NCBI GenBank assembly: GCA_947259495.1
Contig: CAMYLV010000004.1
Coordinates: forward strand, 1 to 64,000
Length of the DNA: 64,000 bases
Reading direction: 5' to 3'
From: an uncultured Desulfobacterales bacterium
Lineage (GTDB): Bacteria; Desulfobacterota; Desulfobacteria; Desulfobacterales; JAHEIW01
Shown in pieces: positions 46,492 through 55,425 of this stretch. The translations under genes were made by a program, and so were the position numbers. Within the stretch, counting starts at the first letter, position 1; each line of letters starts with the position of its first letter. The notes beneath the pieces are model-generated. The model searched no databases and was not told where the DNA came from. It saw only the letters and a list, made by a program, of their open reading frames with translations.

Positions 46492-47751
46492 ATGGCTAAT
46501 TCTACGGATCAGTTAATTTTTGATGTTGATTTTGCACGCAAACAATTTCCTTTCTTTGATATAAACCAGTCTGATGAATGGGCTTTTTTTGATAATGCAG
46601 GCGGCACATTTCCTTGCAGGCCCGTGGTTGATAAACTTGAGCATTTTTACAAAAATAATAAGGTTCAACCTTACGGCGATAATGCACTTGCTCATGCTGC
46701 AGGAGAGCAGATGGACAGAGGTAGAAAAGTGATTTCAGATCTATTGGGTGTCGCTATGGATACTATCACCATAGGTCCATCGACTACCCAGAATTTGAAT
46801 ACATTGAGCAATGCCTGCACTGGATTTCTCTCAAAAGAAGATGAGATCATTATTTCAGAGCAGGACCATGAGGCCAATATCGGTGGATGGGAAAGGGTTG
46901 CAAAGCACACCGGAGCAACCTTGAATTTGTGGAAGGTCAATGAAAGTGACGGCGAACTTGATTTAGCATACTTGGAAAAATTACTTAACAATAATACCAA
47001 AATCATTTGTGTTACACACAGCTCTAATATTATCGGAACAGTGAATCCCATCGATCAAATCATTGATATGGGACACAGTTTTGGAGCAAAAGTTATCATT
47101 GACGGAGTTTCCTACGCACCTCACCGGTGGCCTGATCTATCGGATACCAAGGCTGATGCATATTGTTTTTCTACATATAAGACATATGCAACTCACCAAG
47201 GGATCATGTATGTATCACCAGGTTTTTTAGAAATGTTGGAGCCCCAGTGTCATTTTTTCAATGCTTACCGGCCCTGGTCACAGCTGGATGCAGCAGGACC
47301 TGACCATGCCGGAATTGCGGCCCTTGCCGGGCTTGGAGACTATTTTGAAATACTTTATGATCATCATTTTGAAAAAGCTGATTTGCCCTTGAATATAAAA
47401 GCATCAGTGGTTTCTAATCTGATGAATAGCCATGAAACATCATTATGTAAGGTATTGTTAGAAAGACTTACGCATTTGCCAACGAGAATATTCGGAAAAA
47501 ACAGCATGCAGGGCCGGGAGGCTAATATTGCCCTGATTTCAGAAAATCATACATCGGCTCGGTTGAGCACCTTGATCGGTAAAAAGGGTATAGCAACCAA
47601 GCATGGTCATTTCTACGCCTACCGAATCTTAAAAAAAATGGGTCTTAACCCAGATGACGGTGTTCTTAGGTTGAGTTTTGCCCATTATAATACCATGAAT
47701 GAAACCGTGCGGCTTATAAATGCATTAACTAATATTTTGGTAAAAGCGTAA
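46492..47751 (+). CDS. Class V aminotransferase / cysteine desulfurase-like PLP enzyme
   Basis: The 419-residue PLP enzyme shows the class V fold: FFDNAGGTFPCRPVVD, GPSTTQNLNTLS, VTHSSNIIGTVNPID, IDGVSYAPH and the PLP lysine in FSTYKTYATHQG. SufS/CsdA desulfurases have an active-site Cys in an RxGxHC-like segment near residue 365; here that segment reads GIATKHGHFYAYR without Cys, so it is probably not a desulfurase but an isopenicillin-epimerase-like or related member. It stands alone, so the substrate is unknown. Confidence 0.82.
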   Translation: MANSTDQLIFDVDFARKQFPFFDINQSDEWAFFDNAGGTFPCRPVVDKLEHFYKNNKVQPYGDNALAHAAGEQMDRGRKVISDLLGVAMDTITIGPSTTQNLNTLSNACTGFLSKEDEIIISEQDHEANIGGWERVAKHTGATLNLWKVNESDGELDLAYLEKLLNNNTKIICVTHSSNIIGTVNPIDQIIDMGHSFGAKVIIDGVSYAPHRWPDLSDTKADAYCFSTYKTYATHQGIMYVSPGFLEMLEPQCHFFNAYRPWSQLDAAGPDHAGIAALAGLGDYFEILYDHHFEKADLPLNIKASVVSNLMNSHETSLCKVLLERLTHLPTRIFGKNSMQGREANIALISENHTSARLSTLIGKKGIATKHGHFYAYRILKKMGLNPDDGVLRLSFAHYNTMNETVRLINALTNILVKA

Positions 47752-48298
47752 ACGGCCCAGGCATTGCATTGCCAAATTAGCATATCTGCAATACGGGTGA
47801 ACCTGTAATCAATATATCTCAACTTGGTGTTTCAGTGTGATAATGACAGCACATCTGATTTTTCGATGAATCATTCTCCTTCCAGATGATTTGATACTCA
47901 AAGGATGGTATGTCAAAATAATACATTTTATAATTGGCAAACATCAGGCACAAGCTTTCCTTGGCGTCAGCTTTTCCGCTGGGGCACCATTACCGGGCTG
48001 TTCTTGGCTGGCAGTGCTGAGGGTGCATGCACTGAGAAATGGCTTGAAAAGATCTGGTAAGAGAGGTATTTTCAAAACGCACGAAAAAGTTGGATTCAAG
48101 CAGGTATTGGAACGGTCTGATGGTGTTTTGGGCTTTGCCAAAACAAATATCCGCTTTGAAGAGAGAGAATTTGATCGAAAATTGGCAAATAGGCATGCGG
48201 AACTGGTTTTTTGGAAAAAGTGTCGCATAATTCAGATTTACGTGAAAGGAGGTTAATTCTATAGGAAAACTCTAATTGGTGGCGCAATCGCAGCGGCA
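47752..48298. other. Intergenic region with uncertain coding content
   Basis: Frames on both strands are open for about 90-120 codons (47891-48256), but neither has a good start, recognisable motif or ribosome site, so I do not call a gene. The end holds a strong AAAGGAGG at 48245-48252 for the small membrane protein that follows. Confidence 0.35.
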
Positions 48299-48559
48299 TT
48301 GGGCATCATTGGACTTGTCATTTGGTGGGGACAATTTTTAATGGTTTTGTACGGAATTATCCCTGCGATGCTTCTGCTGGGCGGTTCTTTAGCCATTTAT
48401 CTGGGCTTTGACGAACTTAGAGATACATGGAAATCGGATGAAGCTACCGAATCCTCCTCTGAAGGTAGTGAAGGCGAGGGTGCAGGTGAAGAAGTAGAGC
48501 AATATAAAAAAGAAACTGACGATCTTAAAGAGGAGATCGAAACCCTCAAGAAGGAATAA
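48263..48559 (+). CDS. Small membrane protein with acidic coiled-coil tail; original start codon apparently lost
   Basis: The protein has two hydrophobic segments and a Glu-rich tail ending EETDDLKEEIETLKKE-like helix. The ORF can start at a TTG at 48299, but coding character continues upstream to 48263 (RKTLIGGAIAAALGIIGL) and a strong AAAGGAGG sits at 48245-48252, eight bases earlier. At the expected start position the sequence is TATAGG instead of a start codon, suggesting a small mutation or sequencing error. No family recognised; short bitopic proteins with such tails are often accessory or stress proteins. Confidence 0.5.
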   Translation, partial: RKTLIGGAIAAALGIIGLVIWWGQFLMVLYGIIPAMLLLGGSLAIYLGFDELRDTWKSDEATESSSEGSEGEGAGEEVEQYKKETDDLKEEIETLKKE

Positions 48560-48583
48560 CCGTTTTTCGGTTGGAAAACCATC

Positions 48584-48613
48584 AGAGCCCGGTATGCTGG
48601 CATGCCGGGCTCT
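48584..48613 (+). terminator. Terminator after the small membrane protein gene
   Basis: AGAGCCCGGTATGC (48584-48597) pairs with GCATGCCGGGCTCT (48600-48613) with one G-T pair, followed by GTTTATTAT, a weak T-tract. Confidence 0.7.
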
Positions 48614-49245
48614 GTTTATTATAGCATCGAAAATCTCAGCCCTCTGGATCGGATCATAGGTCACCCGCTTTAATATAATCCAATGCCGTGGGGTACTGGA
48701 ATAATGGAATGTTGGAATATTGGGTTTGACAGAATGAGATTTGTTTTAATAAGCGCCCCTCATCGAAAATTAAAATCAGAACATCATCCGTTTTTCATAC
48801 CCAAAATTCCATTATAGCGCTAAAGCTTCACTTCGTGCCCACTATTACATTATTCCATGGTGTACTTAACTGCAAACACCACACTTCCGAGGTGAAATAA
48901 AAACATCACCTTCCGGCAAGAAGTTTTTACTTTTGTTTGGAATGTTTGATAGCGGTTGTGGCCAGGAAATCCGCCATTATACTATTTTAGTATGATATAA
49001 AAGAGGAAGGTCAATTTTTAAAAAATTTAATTTAGGAATGATAAGTTTCAAAATGACCCATTAATTGGAACCGTCATATCTTGGAGGATTCTTTGACGTT
49101 ATAAAACCTTTGATATCTGGTACCTTTCCTATAGGTAGATGTTGGGGAACATTACGCTAATCCCGAGTCCCTGTCGCTTTTCTCTGTCTTCTGTTTTCTG
49201 ATCTCTGATGCCCGGGCACTGAGCCGTTATTGCCTATGGCTTAAA
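48614..49245. other. Intergenic region with dispersed repeats
   Basis: No gene in about 630 bases. It contains repeat family B (48681-48862) and, near 49170-49205, a CTGTCTTCTGTTTTCTGATCT run related in inverted orientation to the one at 43255. Confidence 0.45.
48681..48862. repeat. Dispersed repeat family B (TGGAA-rich inverted element), copy 1
   Basis: The left end has GGGGTACTGGAATAATGGAA and ATATTGGGTTT; the right end carries the inverse, CCCAAAATTCCATTATA and ATTACATTATTCCA. A second copy lies at 57558-57655. Such TGGAA-rich inverted elements are non-coding, recur in intergenic DNA, and probably form hairpins. Confidence 0.6.
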
Positions 49246-51270
49246 TTACTTCGTAAAATTCGGCGCTCGCCGCTCCAGAAATGCCGAGATTCCCTCTTTG
49301 GCTGCGTCCGTGCAGGCAATTTCGCCAAAGCCCCTGTAACCGATCTCAAGGGCATCATTGAAATTTTCGGCCGCCGCACTTTCCCGGATCACTTTCATGG
49401 TTAACGCCACTGCTTCTTTGCTCAACGCCCGTTTGCCCGCTTTGGGTTCATCGGGGATATTCAATTCCGGCAGGTCAACCTTGCCTTCCGGTACGCGGCC
49501 AATTTTATCCTGCAGGTCGCTGACCGCTTCGACGGCTGCTGAGATCAATGATGGATAATCATCCACGATCTGTCTCACCATGCTGATTTCAGCAGCTTCG
49601 CTGGAATTGAGCGGACGCCCCAGACAAATCATTTCATGAAACAACTGCGCCCCCCCGGGCCATTTGCGATAGGGCACGACGCAGCCGCCGATACCCGGCA
49701 GGATACCCAGGGTGATCTCGGGGAACTGAAAGCTTGCATTTTTCGTCGCTACGATGCCATGACAGCGAATCGCCACCTCCAGACCGCCGCCCAGGGCAAA
49801 ACCGTTGACCGCGGCGACCACCGGTTTTTTCATTTGATCCATAAAGACCTGCACGTTGGCACAATCTCTGGCATATTGGGCCGAAGCGGCAGCATTGCCC
49901 AGCATTTCCGGAAATTTGCCGATGTCGGCACCGGCAGAAAAGGCGGTTGTTCCGTAACCGGTGATAACGAAGCCTTTGACTGCGGTATCATTTTCGAATT
50001 CTTTTAGAACCGACAATATTTCATCGGTCAACTCAGCATTGAGGGCATTCATGGCCTGGGGACGCCGGATGGTAATGACCTTGACCCCATTGACGTCATC
50101 CACCAGAATAAAGCGCTTAAAATCCTGATAAGCTGAATAGCTTTGCTGCGGCATCGGAAAACCTGGTCTCTCAGACTGGAACTTATCCATGATTCGCTTG
50201 ACTTCGGCTTCACCCAGATCCCGCATCAGATCCAACGGCCCCTGGCGGAACCCCAACGCTACCTGACAGCCAAAGTTCAAATCTTCCTTGGTTCCGATCC
50301 CACGGTCGATAATATCGAAAGATTGTGAAAAAAGGATGCCCAGCAGCCGATCACGGACCGATAACTTCAACTCTTCGGGAACTTCCACCGGGCTGCCGGG
50401 GCGGTGAGTAAGCCAGCGGTCCACCGATGCCAGTACAGACGCGGGTTGGTAATGGGCGCCTTCTTCCATTTGCAGGCTGTTGGTTTCGATAATGATCGGA
50501 TTGCCGTTGGCCAGGTTCAAGACAAAAAACGGCCCGGCGAATACGAACTCTTCGGCAACCTTGTCAATCTGGCTGGCCGTTGCCCAGTCCAACAAATAGG
50601 CAGACTCGTTGCACCAGTTGTCGAAGATGCGGTCCAAAACAAAACAGATGGCATTATCGGTGATAATGGGCACTTTACCGGTTTTGGCAAAAAACCAGAA
50701 CAGGTAATCCAGCGTTTCCTGACTGCCTTTTTCCCAGGCGATGACTTCAACCGGAAGACTGCGCCAGGCCGGAGCAAAAAAGTGGGTAATCGACGTGCGT
50801 TCCGGCTTTTGCATGTTTTGAAATATTCGGTCGGCCGGGATCGAAGACGTGTTGGAGGTGATAATGGTGTTGTCACTGACGATATTTTCAACAGTTTCAA
50901 ATATTTTCTGTTTAAGTGGAATGGCTTCAGTAGCTGCCTCGATCACCAGCTGGCAATTTTTTATTTGCCGGTAATCGGTTGTATAAACAATATTTTTGCG
51001 AACGGCGGCTGCGTGCTCGGGTTTCATCTTTTTTTTCTCTATGGCTTTTTCAGTATAGCCAACGATCCGTTGCTCGGCCTGTTTGAGGGGTTTTTCAATT
51101 ACATCCACCAGATACAGTTTGCTTTGCGGCAGCGCACTTTTGAGATAATACCCGATATCCGGGCCGATGGTTCCGGCACCGATCACGGCGATCTCAGTGG
51201 GCAGGGGGCTGGCGGGTTCAATCAGCAGAGGGTTTAATGTCGTGCGGTAGAGATTTTTTACAGCTTCCAT
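49246..51270 (-). CDS. 3-hydroxyacyl-CoA dehydrogenase - enoyl-CoA hydratase fusion (HCDH first)
   Basis: The 674-residue protein starts with a 3-hydroxyacyl-CoA dehydrogenase (about 25-330: Rossmann loop IAVIGAGTIGPDIG, TSNTSSIPADRI, THFFAPA) and ends with a crotonase domain (about 385-660). The crotonase keeps both catalytic Glu (GFALGGGLEVAI and FPEITLGILPGIGG) and the oxyanion phrase FSAGADIGKF. Standard FadB/FadJ have the hydratase first, so the order is reversed. It would do hydration and NAD-linked oxidation in beta-oxidation or aromatic-acid breakdown. It is divergent from serA across a GTATAC operator. Confidence 0.92.
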   Translation of the reverse strand: MEAVKNLYRTTLNPLLIEPASPLPTEIAVIGAGTIGPDIGYYLKSALPQSKLYLVDVIEKPLKQAEQRIVGYTEKAIEKKKMKPEHAAAVRKNIVYTTDYRQIKNCQLVIEAATEAIPLKQKIFETVENIVSDNTIITSNTSSIPADRIFQNMQKPERTSITHFFAPAWRSLPVEVIAWEKGSQETLDYLFWFFAKTGKVPIITDNAICFVLDRIFDNWCNESAYLLDWATASQIDKVAEEFVFAGPFFVLNLANGNPIIIETNSLQMEEGAHYQPASVLASVDRWLTHRPGSPVEVPEELKLSVRDRLLGILFSQSFDIIDRGIGTKEDLNFGCQVALGFRQGPLDLMRDLGEAEVKRIMDKFQSERPGFPMPQQSYSAYQDFKRFILVDDVNGVKVITIRRPQAMNALNAELTDEILSVLKEFENDTAVKGFVITGYGTTAFSAGADIGKFPEMLGNAAASAQYARDCANVQVFMDQMKKPVVAAVNGFALGGGLEVAIRCHGIVATKNASFQFPEITLGILPGIGGCVVPYRKWPGGAQLFHEMICLGRPLNSSEAAEISMVRQIVDDYPSLISAAVEAVSDLQDKIGRVPEGKVDLPELNIPDEPKAGKRALSKEAVALTMKVIRESAAAENFNDALEIGYRGFGEIACTDAAKEGISAFLERRAPNFTK

Positions 51271-51289
51271 AATGGCCTTTCCTTTCTTT

Positions 51290-51490
51290 ATAGTGGTTGT
51301 TAAAAAAAACGTTTCGTTATTCTATAGGGGTTGTCAAAAAAACGTTCCGATATTCAAACGTTTTTTTCTATAACCACTTATGCCCCACTTCCGTATATCG
51401 GAACACTATTATGAAAAGCGGTACAACGTTTTTTTCTACAACCACTTATACCCCAATTTCGTAATCCGGAACAATATTATGAAAAGCGGT
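51290..51490 (-). repeat. Dispersed repeat family A, tandem copies 2 and 3 with palindromic ends
   Basis: On the minus strand two units in tandem each contain CCGCTTTTCATAATA, a TGTTCCGGAT/TGTTCCGATA variant, GGGGTATAAG or GGGGCATAAG, and GTGGTTGTAGAAAAAAACG (or GTGGTTATAG). They are followed by inverted parts with ACGTTTTTTTGACAACC and ACGTTTTTTTTAACAACC, so the unit is a partly palindromic element of about 95 bases. Confidence 0.75.
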
Positions 51491-51556
51491 ATAAACTAAT
51501 ATCTCCACTTTTATAATGAATAATGACGCGATGGCTTTTTGCATTCGGATAATTTG

Positions 51557-51597
51557 CTTGACACGTTTTTGTATACCGTATACAAAAGTGTGTCAAG
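51557..51597. promoter_or_regulatory. Palindromic operator with symmetrical divergent promoters (GTATAC regulon site 2)
   Basis: The core GTATAC-C-GTATAC (51571-51583) is inside TTTTGTATACCGTATACAAAA; outer arms CTTGACAC and GTGTCAAG (51557-51564, 51590-51597) are symmetric about 51577. Each arm contains a perfect -35 TTGACA with TACAAA 17 bases away, so the same DNA gives one promoter toward serA and one toward the HCDH-ECH gene, both covered by the operator. Confidence 0.8.
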
Positions 51598-51798
51598 TCA
51601 GTAAACGTGCTCATTTCCGAAAAGATAGCGGTTTCAATCACCACCTTGCCGTTTCGCAATTTATCCAGACAATAAGGTCACAGTTGCCGATGGGCTCTGA
51701 TAATCTGCAAGATTATGCACATCCATTTTTGCCAGTTCAAAAATTCCACCAAAAATGTCATCAAAGAAAAAGATATTAAAACCCGGGAGGGACATATC

Positions 51799-53379
51799 AT
51801 GAAAGTGCTGGTCAGCGACAATCTCGGAGAAGCGGGCATTAAATTGTTTGAAGCGGAGCCTGGTTTTGAGGTGGATGTGAAGACCGGTCTCGAACCCGAT
51901 GAACTCAAAAGCATTATCGGTGACTATGATGCGCTGGTGATCCGCAGTGCCACTAAGGTTACCGCTGATCTCCTTGAGGCTGCCGACAAACTCAAGGTTA
52001 TCGGGCGAGCCGGAATTGGTCTGGATAACGTGGATATCCCGGCTGCAACCAAACAGGGCGCCCTGGTGATGAATACCCCGACTGGTAATGTGATAACCAC
52101 CGCTGAACACACGATTGCGATGATGATGGCTTTGACCCGCAATATTCCCTGGGGCACTTCGACGCTGAAGGACGGCAGATGGGAAAAAAAGAAGCTTCAG
52201 GGCCGCGAAATTTATAATAAGGTGCTCGGGGTCATCGGCTTTGGCAAAATCGGATCCATTGTCGCCGATAGGGCCCGCGGTTTAAAGATGCAGGTGATCG
52301 TTTACGATCCTTATATCCCGGCCGAGCTGATTGAAAAAGCCGGTTTTGAAGCCGTTTCCATTGAAGATTTATATGCGCGCTCGGATTATGTTACGGTGCA
52401 TGTACCCAAACTCAAAGACACCGTGGGCTTGCTTGATAAAAAGGCGTTTGATCAAATGAAAGACGGGGTCATGATCATCAATTGCGCCCGCGGCGGGATT
52501 GTCTCTGAACCTGATCTGAACGAAGCGCTCAAATCAGAAAAGGTGGCCGGGGCTGCCCTGGATGTGTTTGAGATCGAGCCCCCTGGAATTTGCCCGCTGT
52601 TTGAGATTGACCGGGTTATTTGTACGCCGCACCTTGGGGCTTCGACTCTGGAAGCCCAGACCAATGTGGCGGTTATGGTTGCCGAGCAGGTCATTGCCTA
52701 TTTGAGAGATGGAACCGTAATCAATGCCGTGAACGTACCGGCAGTCAGTGGTGATTTGCTTGAAAAACTGAATCCGTATTTAACCCTCGCGGATCGCATG
52801 GGTTGTTTACTGGCCCAGTTATCACAGGGAGCCATCAAAGAAGTGCTGATCGAATATGCCGGTGATTTTGATGTACTGGAACTGTCACCGGTCACCACTG
52901 CGGTTTTAAAAGGCCTGTTGACCCCCATGATCAAAGACGATGTCAATTTCGTCAATGCGCAGGTGCTTGCAAAGGAGCGCGGGATTAAGGTTACAGAATC
53001 CAAAATTGCCGAATCTGAGGAATATATTAATTTGATTACGGTCAGAGCCATATCCGATAAAGATGAGAACCTGGTTGCCGGAACGATATTCGGGCGCAAA
53101 AATCCACGCGTGGTCAACATCAACAATTTCCGGCTCGAACTGGAACCGGCCCATCGTTTTATCTTAATTCATAATCACGACAAACCCGGTGCCATTGGCA
53201 GCATCGGGACACTTCTGGGTGACCACAGCATCAATATCAGCCGGATGCGGGTGGGTCAGGAAGAGGGTTCCGATAAGACCATGATTTTTTTACGAACCGA
53301 CACGCCGATTCCGGAAGATGTGATAGAGAAAATGAGAGAATTGCCGCTGATGATCAGCGTGGCATCTTTTGAGCTTTAA
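51799..53379 (+). CDS. serA: D-3-phosphoglycerate dehydrogenase (long form)
   Basis: The 526-residue enzyme makes 3-phosphohydroxypyruvate, the first step of serine synthesis. It shows the D-2-hydroxyacid dehydrogenase fold (GRAGIGLDNVDI, nucleotide loop GVIGFGKIGS, catalytic Glu/His region EIEPP and TPHLGAST), then the ASB domain (about 330-450) and a C-terminal ACT domain (HNHDKPGAIGSIGTLLGDHSI region). Length is normal for the long form. GGGAGGG precedes the ATG at 51799; a longer in-frame extension upstream would cover the control region and is rejected. Confidence 0.96.
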   Translation: MKVLVSDNLGEAGIKLFEAEPGFEVDVKTGLEPDELKSIIGDYDALVIRSATKVTADLLEAADKLKVIGRAGIGLDNVDIPAATKQGALVMNTPTGNVITTAEHTIAMMMALTRNIPWGTSTLKDGRWEKKKLQGREIYNKVLGVIGFGKIGSIVADRARGLKMQVIVYDPYIPAELIEKAGFEAVSIEDLYARSDYVTVHVPKLKDTVGLLDKKAFDQMKDGVMIINCARGGIVSEPDLNEALKSEKVAGAALDVFEIEPPGICPLFEIDRVICTPHLGASTLEAQTNVAVMVAEQVIAYLRDGTVINAVNVPAVSGDLLEKLNPYLTLADRMGCLLAQLSQGAIKEVLIEYAGDFDVLELSPVTTAVLKGLLTPMIKDDVNFVNAQVLAKERGIKVTESKIAESEEYINLITVRAISDKDENLVAGTIFGRKNPRVVNINNFRLELEPAHRFILIHNHDKPGAIGSIGTLLGDHSINISRMRVGQEEGSDKTMIFLRTDTPIPEDVIEKMRELPLMISVASFEL

Positions 53380-53449
53380 TTAAAATGCATTGATTTATTT
53401 TTCACCACCGACCCGCCCGCCGCGCCTTGCTCGCATGGCGGGCGAGCGG

Positions 53450-53542
53450 CCACAGAGCCCACAGAGAAAATAACAAGAAATAATTTTATTAAGTTCATCT
53501 TACAAAGAGAATTAATCTCTGCGATCTCTGTGTTCGCTGTGG
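53450..53542. repeat. Inverted repeat element (CCACAGAG type)
   Basis: CCACAGAGCCCACAGAGA on the left is mirrored by TCTCTGTGTTCGCTGTGG on the right, about 93 bases overall. Such CACAGAG-type inverted elements recur in intergenic DNA of many bacteria. A separate GC-rich hairpin, CGCCCGCC/GGCGGGCG, lies at 53414-53444 just before it and may help end serA transcription. Confidence 0.6.
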
Positions 53543-53601
53543 TTAGTATCCTGGAAAAATAGCCTTTTCTGTATGGCGTTTAATTGGAAGGAATTGGGAT
53601 A

Positions 53602-55425
53602 GTGAGCAAAAGCAAGAGAAGATTATTGCTGGGTAATGAAGCGATTGCGCGCGGTTTGATCGAAAGCGGATGTGCCATTGCAACATCTTACCCGGGAACA
53701 CCGGCATCGGAGATTCTTGCGGCGGTGGCCTTTTTTCAAAACCAGGAGTCGCTTCCCATACATACCCAATGGGCGGTCAACGAAAAAGTTGCCTTCGAGG
53801 TTGCATATGCCGGCTGTCAAACCGGTCTGCGTGTTGCGGTCAGCATGAAGCAGGTGGGTTTGAATGTGGCCTCTGACCCGCTCATGAGTGCGGCTTACCT
53901 GGGAGTTAAGGGGGGATTTGTTTTAATCAGCGCCGATGATCCCGGGCCCCATTCTTCACAGACCGAGCAGGACAGCCGGCTGATGGCCATGTTTGCCAAA
54001 ATACCGGTGCTGGACCCGGATTCCCCCCGTCAGGCCAAAGAACTGATGGGGATTGCATATGACCTTTCTGAAGCTTATCAGATACCCGTGATGGTGCGTC
54101 CAACCACCCGGGTGTGTCATTCCCGGCAGGATATCGCACTAGGTGCGATTCCGAAAACAAAACGTGCAGTTAATTTTGAAAAAAATCCGGCACGCTGGGC
54201 GGCCACACCCAAGTTTAGACTGCAGCTGCACGGAGAGCTGGAAGAAAAACTTAACGCCATCGCGAAATATCGGCCAACCGCACCGAAAAAGCTCAACCGC
54301 ACGAGCAGAGCTACGCGCGCTATTATCGCCTCGGGGGTAGCGGCCGCCCATATCAAAGACATTTTGAAGGAGTTGAAAATCTGGTCAAAGATTCCTTTTT
54401 ATCAGGTCGTTCAACCCTTTCCGCTGCACAGCAAATTTATCGATCAAATGATCGAGACCTATGAAGAGATTTTGGTCATCGAAGAGACCATGGGTGTCAT
54501 CGAAATGCAACTCGCAGACCGCTATCGCGTCAAAGGCAAAATGTCCGCCACGGTGCCAAAGGTCGGCGAACTCAGTCCTGAGAAGATTCAGCAGATCGTC
54601 ACTGATTTTGCCGGGCTCAAATCTGAGGTTTTTTCAATTAAGTCACCTCCGAGCCGGCGACCGACACTGTGTCCGGGGTGCCCGCATCGCGCCAGTTTTT
54701 TTGCCATAAAAAAAGCAGCGCCTAAAGGGATCTACACCAGTGACATCGGGTGTTACACATTGGGGCTTAATATGGGAGCAGTTGATACGGTCCTTTGCAT
54801 GGGGGCAGCCATCAGTCAGGCCTCCGGATTTTATCATGCCTATAAAAATGAAAAAAAACGACCGGACATCGTCGCCACCATCGGTGATTCGACCTTTTTT
54901 CACGCAGGCGTTCCGGCTCTAATCGACGCGGTGGTCCAGAAAGTTGGTTTTGTGCTCGTCATCTTAGACAATCGCACAACTGCCATGACCGGCAATCAGC
55001 CCACACCGGCCACCGGACAGGGCGCCTGTGGAGAGCCTACAGGGATCGTCGATATTCGTTCGCTGGTTGAGGGCTGCGGCGTAAAATTCATCCGTGAAGC
55101 AAATCCTTATGAACTTAAAAATTTTATCCCTCTCCTCAAAGAAGCCGTAAAATACAGCCGGAAAAATGGCCCGGCTGTGGTGATCTCAAAATATCCGTGT
55201 GTCCTTCATCGGGCCAGACAGGGCGAATCCGGCGAGTCCATCCCGGTGGAAGTTAGCGATGCCTGCGACGGTTGCGGATATTGCATCAAGCATTTTGAAT
55301 GCCCGGCTTTGATTTATCATGACGATGAAGACGATAAGCACGTCAGCATTGATCCGATCCTGTGCACCGCATGCGGCGTTTGTCTGAATGTTTGCCCCAA
55401 AGGGGCGTTCGTAGAAAAACAGTAA
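53602..55425 (+). CDS. iorA: Indolepyruvate:ferredoxin oxidoreductase alpha subunit
   Basis: The 607-residue subunit has N-terminal pyruvate-oxidoreductase-like domains (IATSYPGTPASEI), the TPP-binding domain with ATIGDSTFFHAGVPALIDAV and LDNRTTAMTGNQPTP, and a C-terminal ferredoxin-like domain with CDGCGYCIKHFECP and CTACGVCLNVCP. With IorB it oxidises aryl-pyruvates from aromatic amino acids to aryl-acetyl-CoA, reducing ferredoxin. The GTG at 53602 with AAGGA upstream is preferred to a TTG six codons earlier. iorB follows after 154 bases. Confidence 0.95.
   Translation: MSKSKRRLLLGNEAIARGLIESGCAIATSYPGTPASEILAAVAFFQNQESLPIHTQWAVNEKVAFEVAYAGCQTGLRVAVSMKQVGLNVASDPLMSAAYLGVKGGFVLISADDPGPHSSQTEQDSRLMAMFAKIPVLDPDSPRQAKELMGIAYDLSEAYQIPVMVRPTTRVCHSRQDIALGAIPKTKRAVNFEKNPARWAATPKFRLQLHGELEEKLNAIAKYRPTAPKKLNRTSRATRAIIASGVAAAHIKDILKELKIWSKIPFYQVVQPFPLHSKFIDQMIETYEEILVIEETMGVIEMQLADRYRVKGKMSATVPKVGELSPEKIQQIVTDFAGLKSEVFSIKSPPSRRPTLCPGCPHRASFFAIKKAAPKGIYTSDIGCYTLGLNMGAVDTVLCMGAAISQASGFYHAYKNEKKRPDIVATIGDSTFFHAGVPALIDAVVQKVGFVLVILDNRTTAMTGNQPTPATGQGACGEPTGIVDIRSLVEGCGVKFIREANPYELKNFIPLLKEAVKYSRKNGPAVVISKYPCVLHRARQGESGESIPVEVSDACDGCGYCIKHFECPALIYHDDEDDKHVSIDPILCTACGVCLNVCPKGAFVEKQ

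Larger units (their letters stand above)
51271..51798. promoter_or_regulatory. Divergent control region between HCDH-ECH and serA
   Basis: A non-coding 530-base region holding three tandem-like copies of repeat family A (51290-51490) next to the HCDH-ECH gene and the palindromic GTATAC operator with symmetrical promoters (51557-51597). The serA ribosome site GGGAGGG lies just before 51799. Confidence 0.6.

Noticed and set aside
46492-47751. Cysteine desulfurase (SufS) function
   Set aside because: The active-site Cys segment is not visible, so only the class V PLP fold is claimed.
47891-48256. 121-codon plus-strand frame before the small membrane protein
   Set aside because: The opposite strand is open over the same bases, no motif, and no ribosome site at the start; coding status undecidable from sequence alone.
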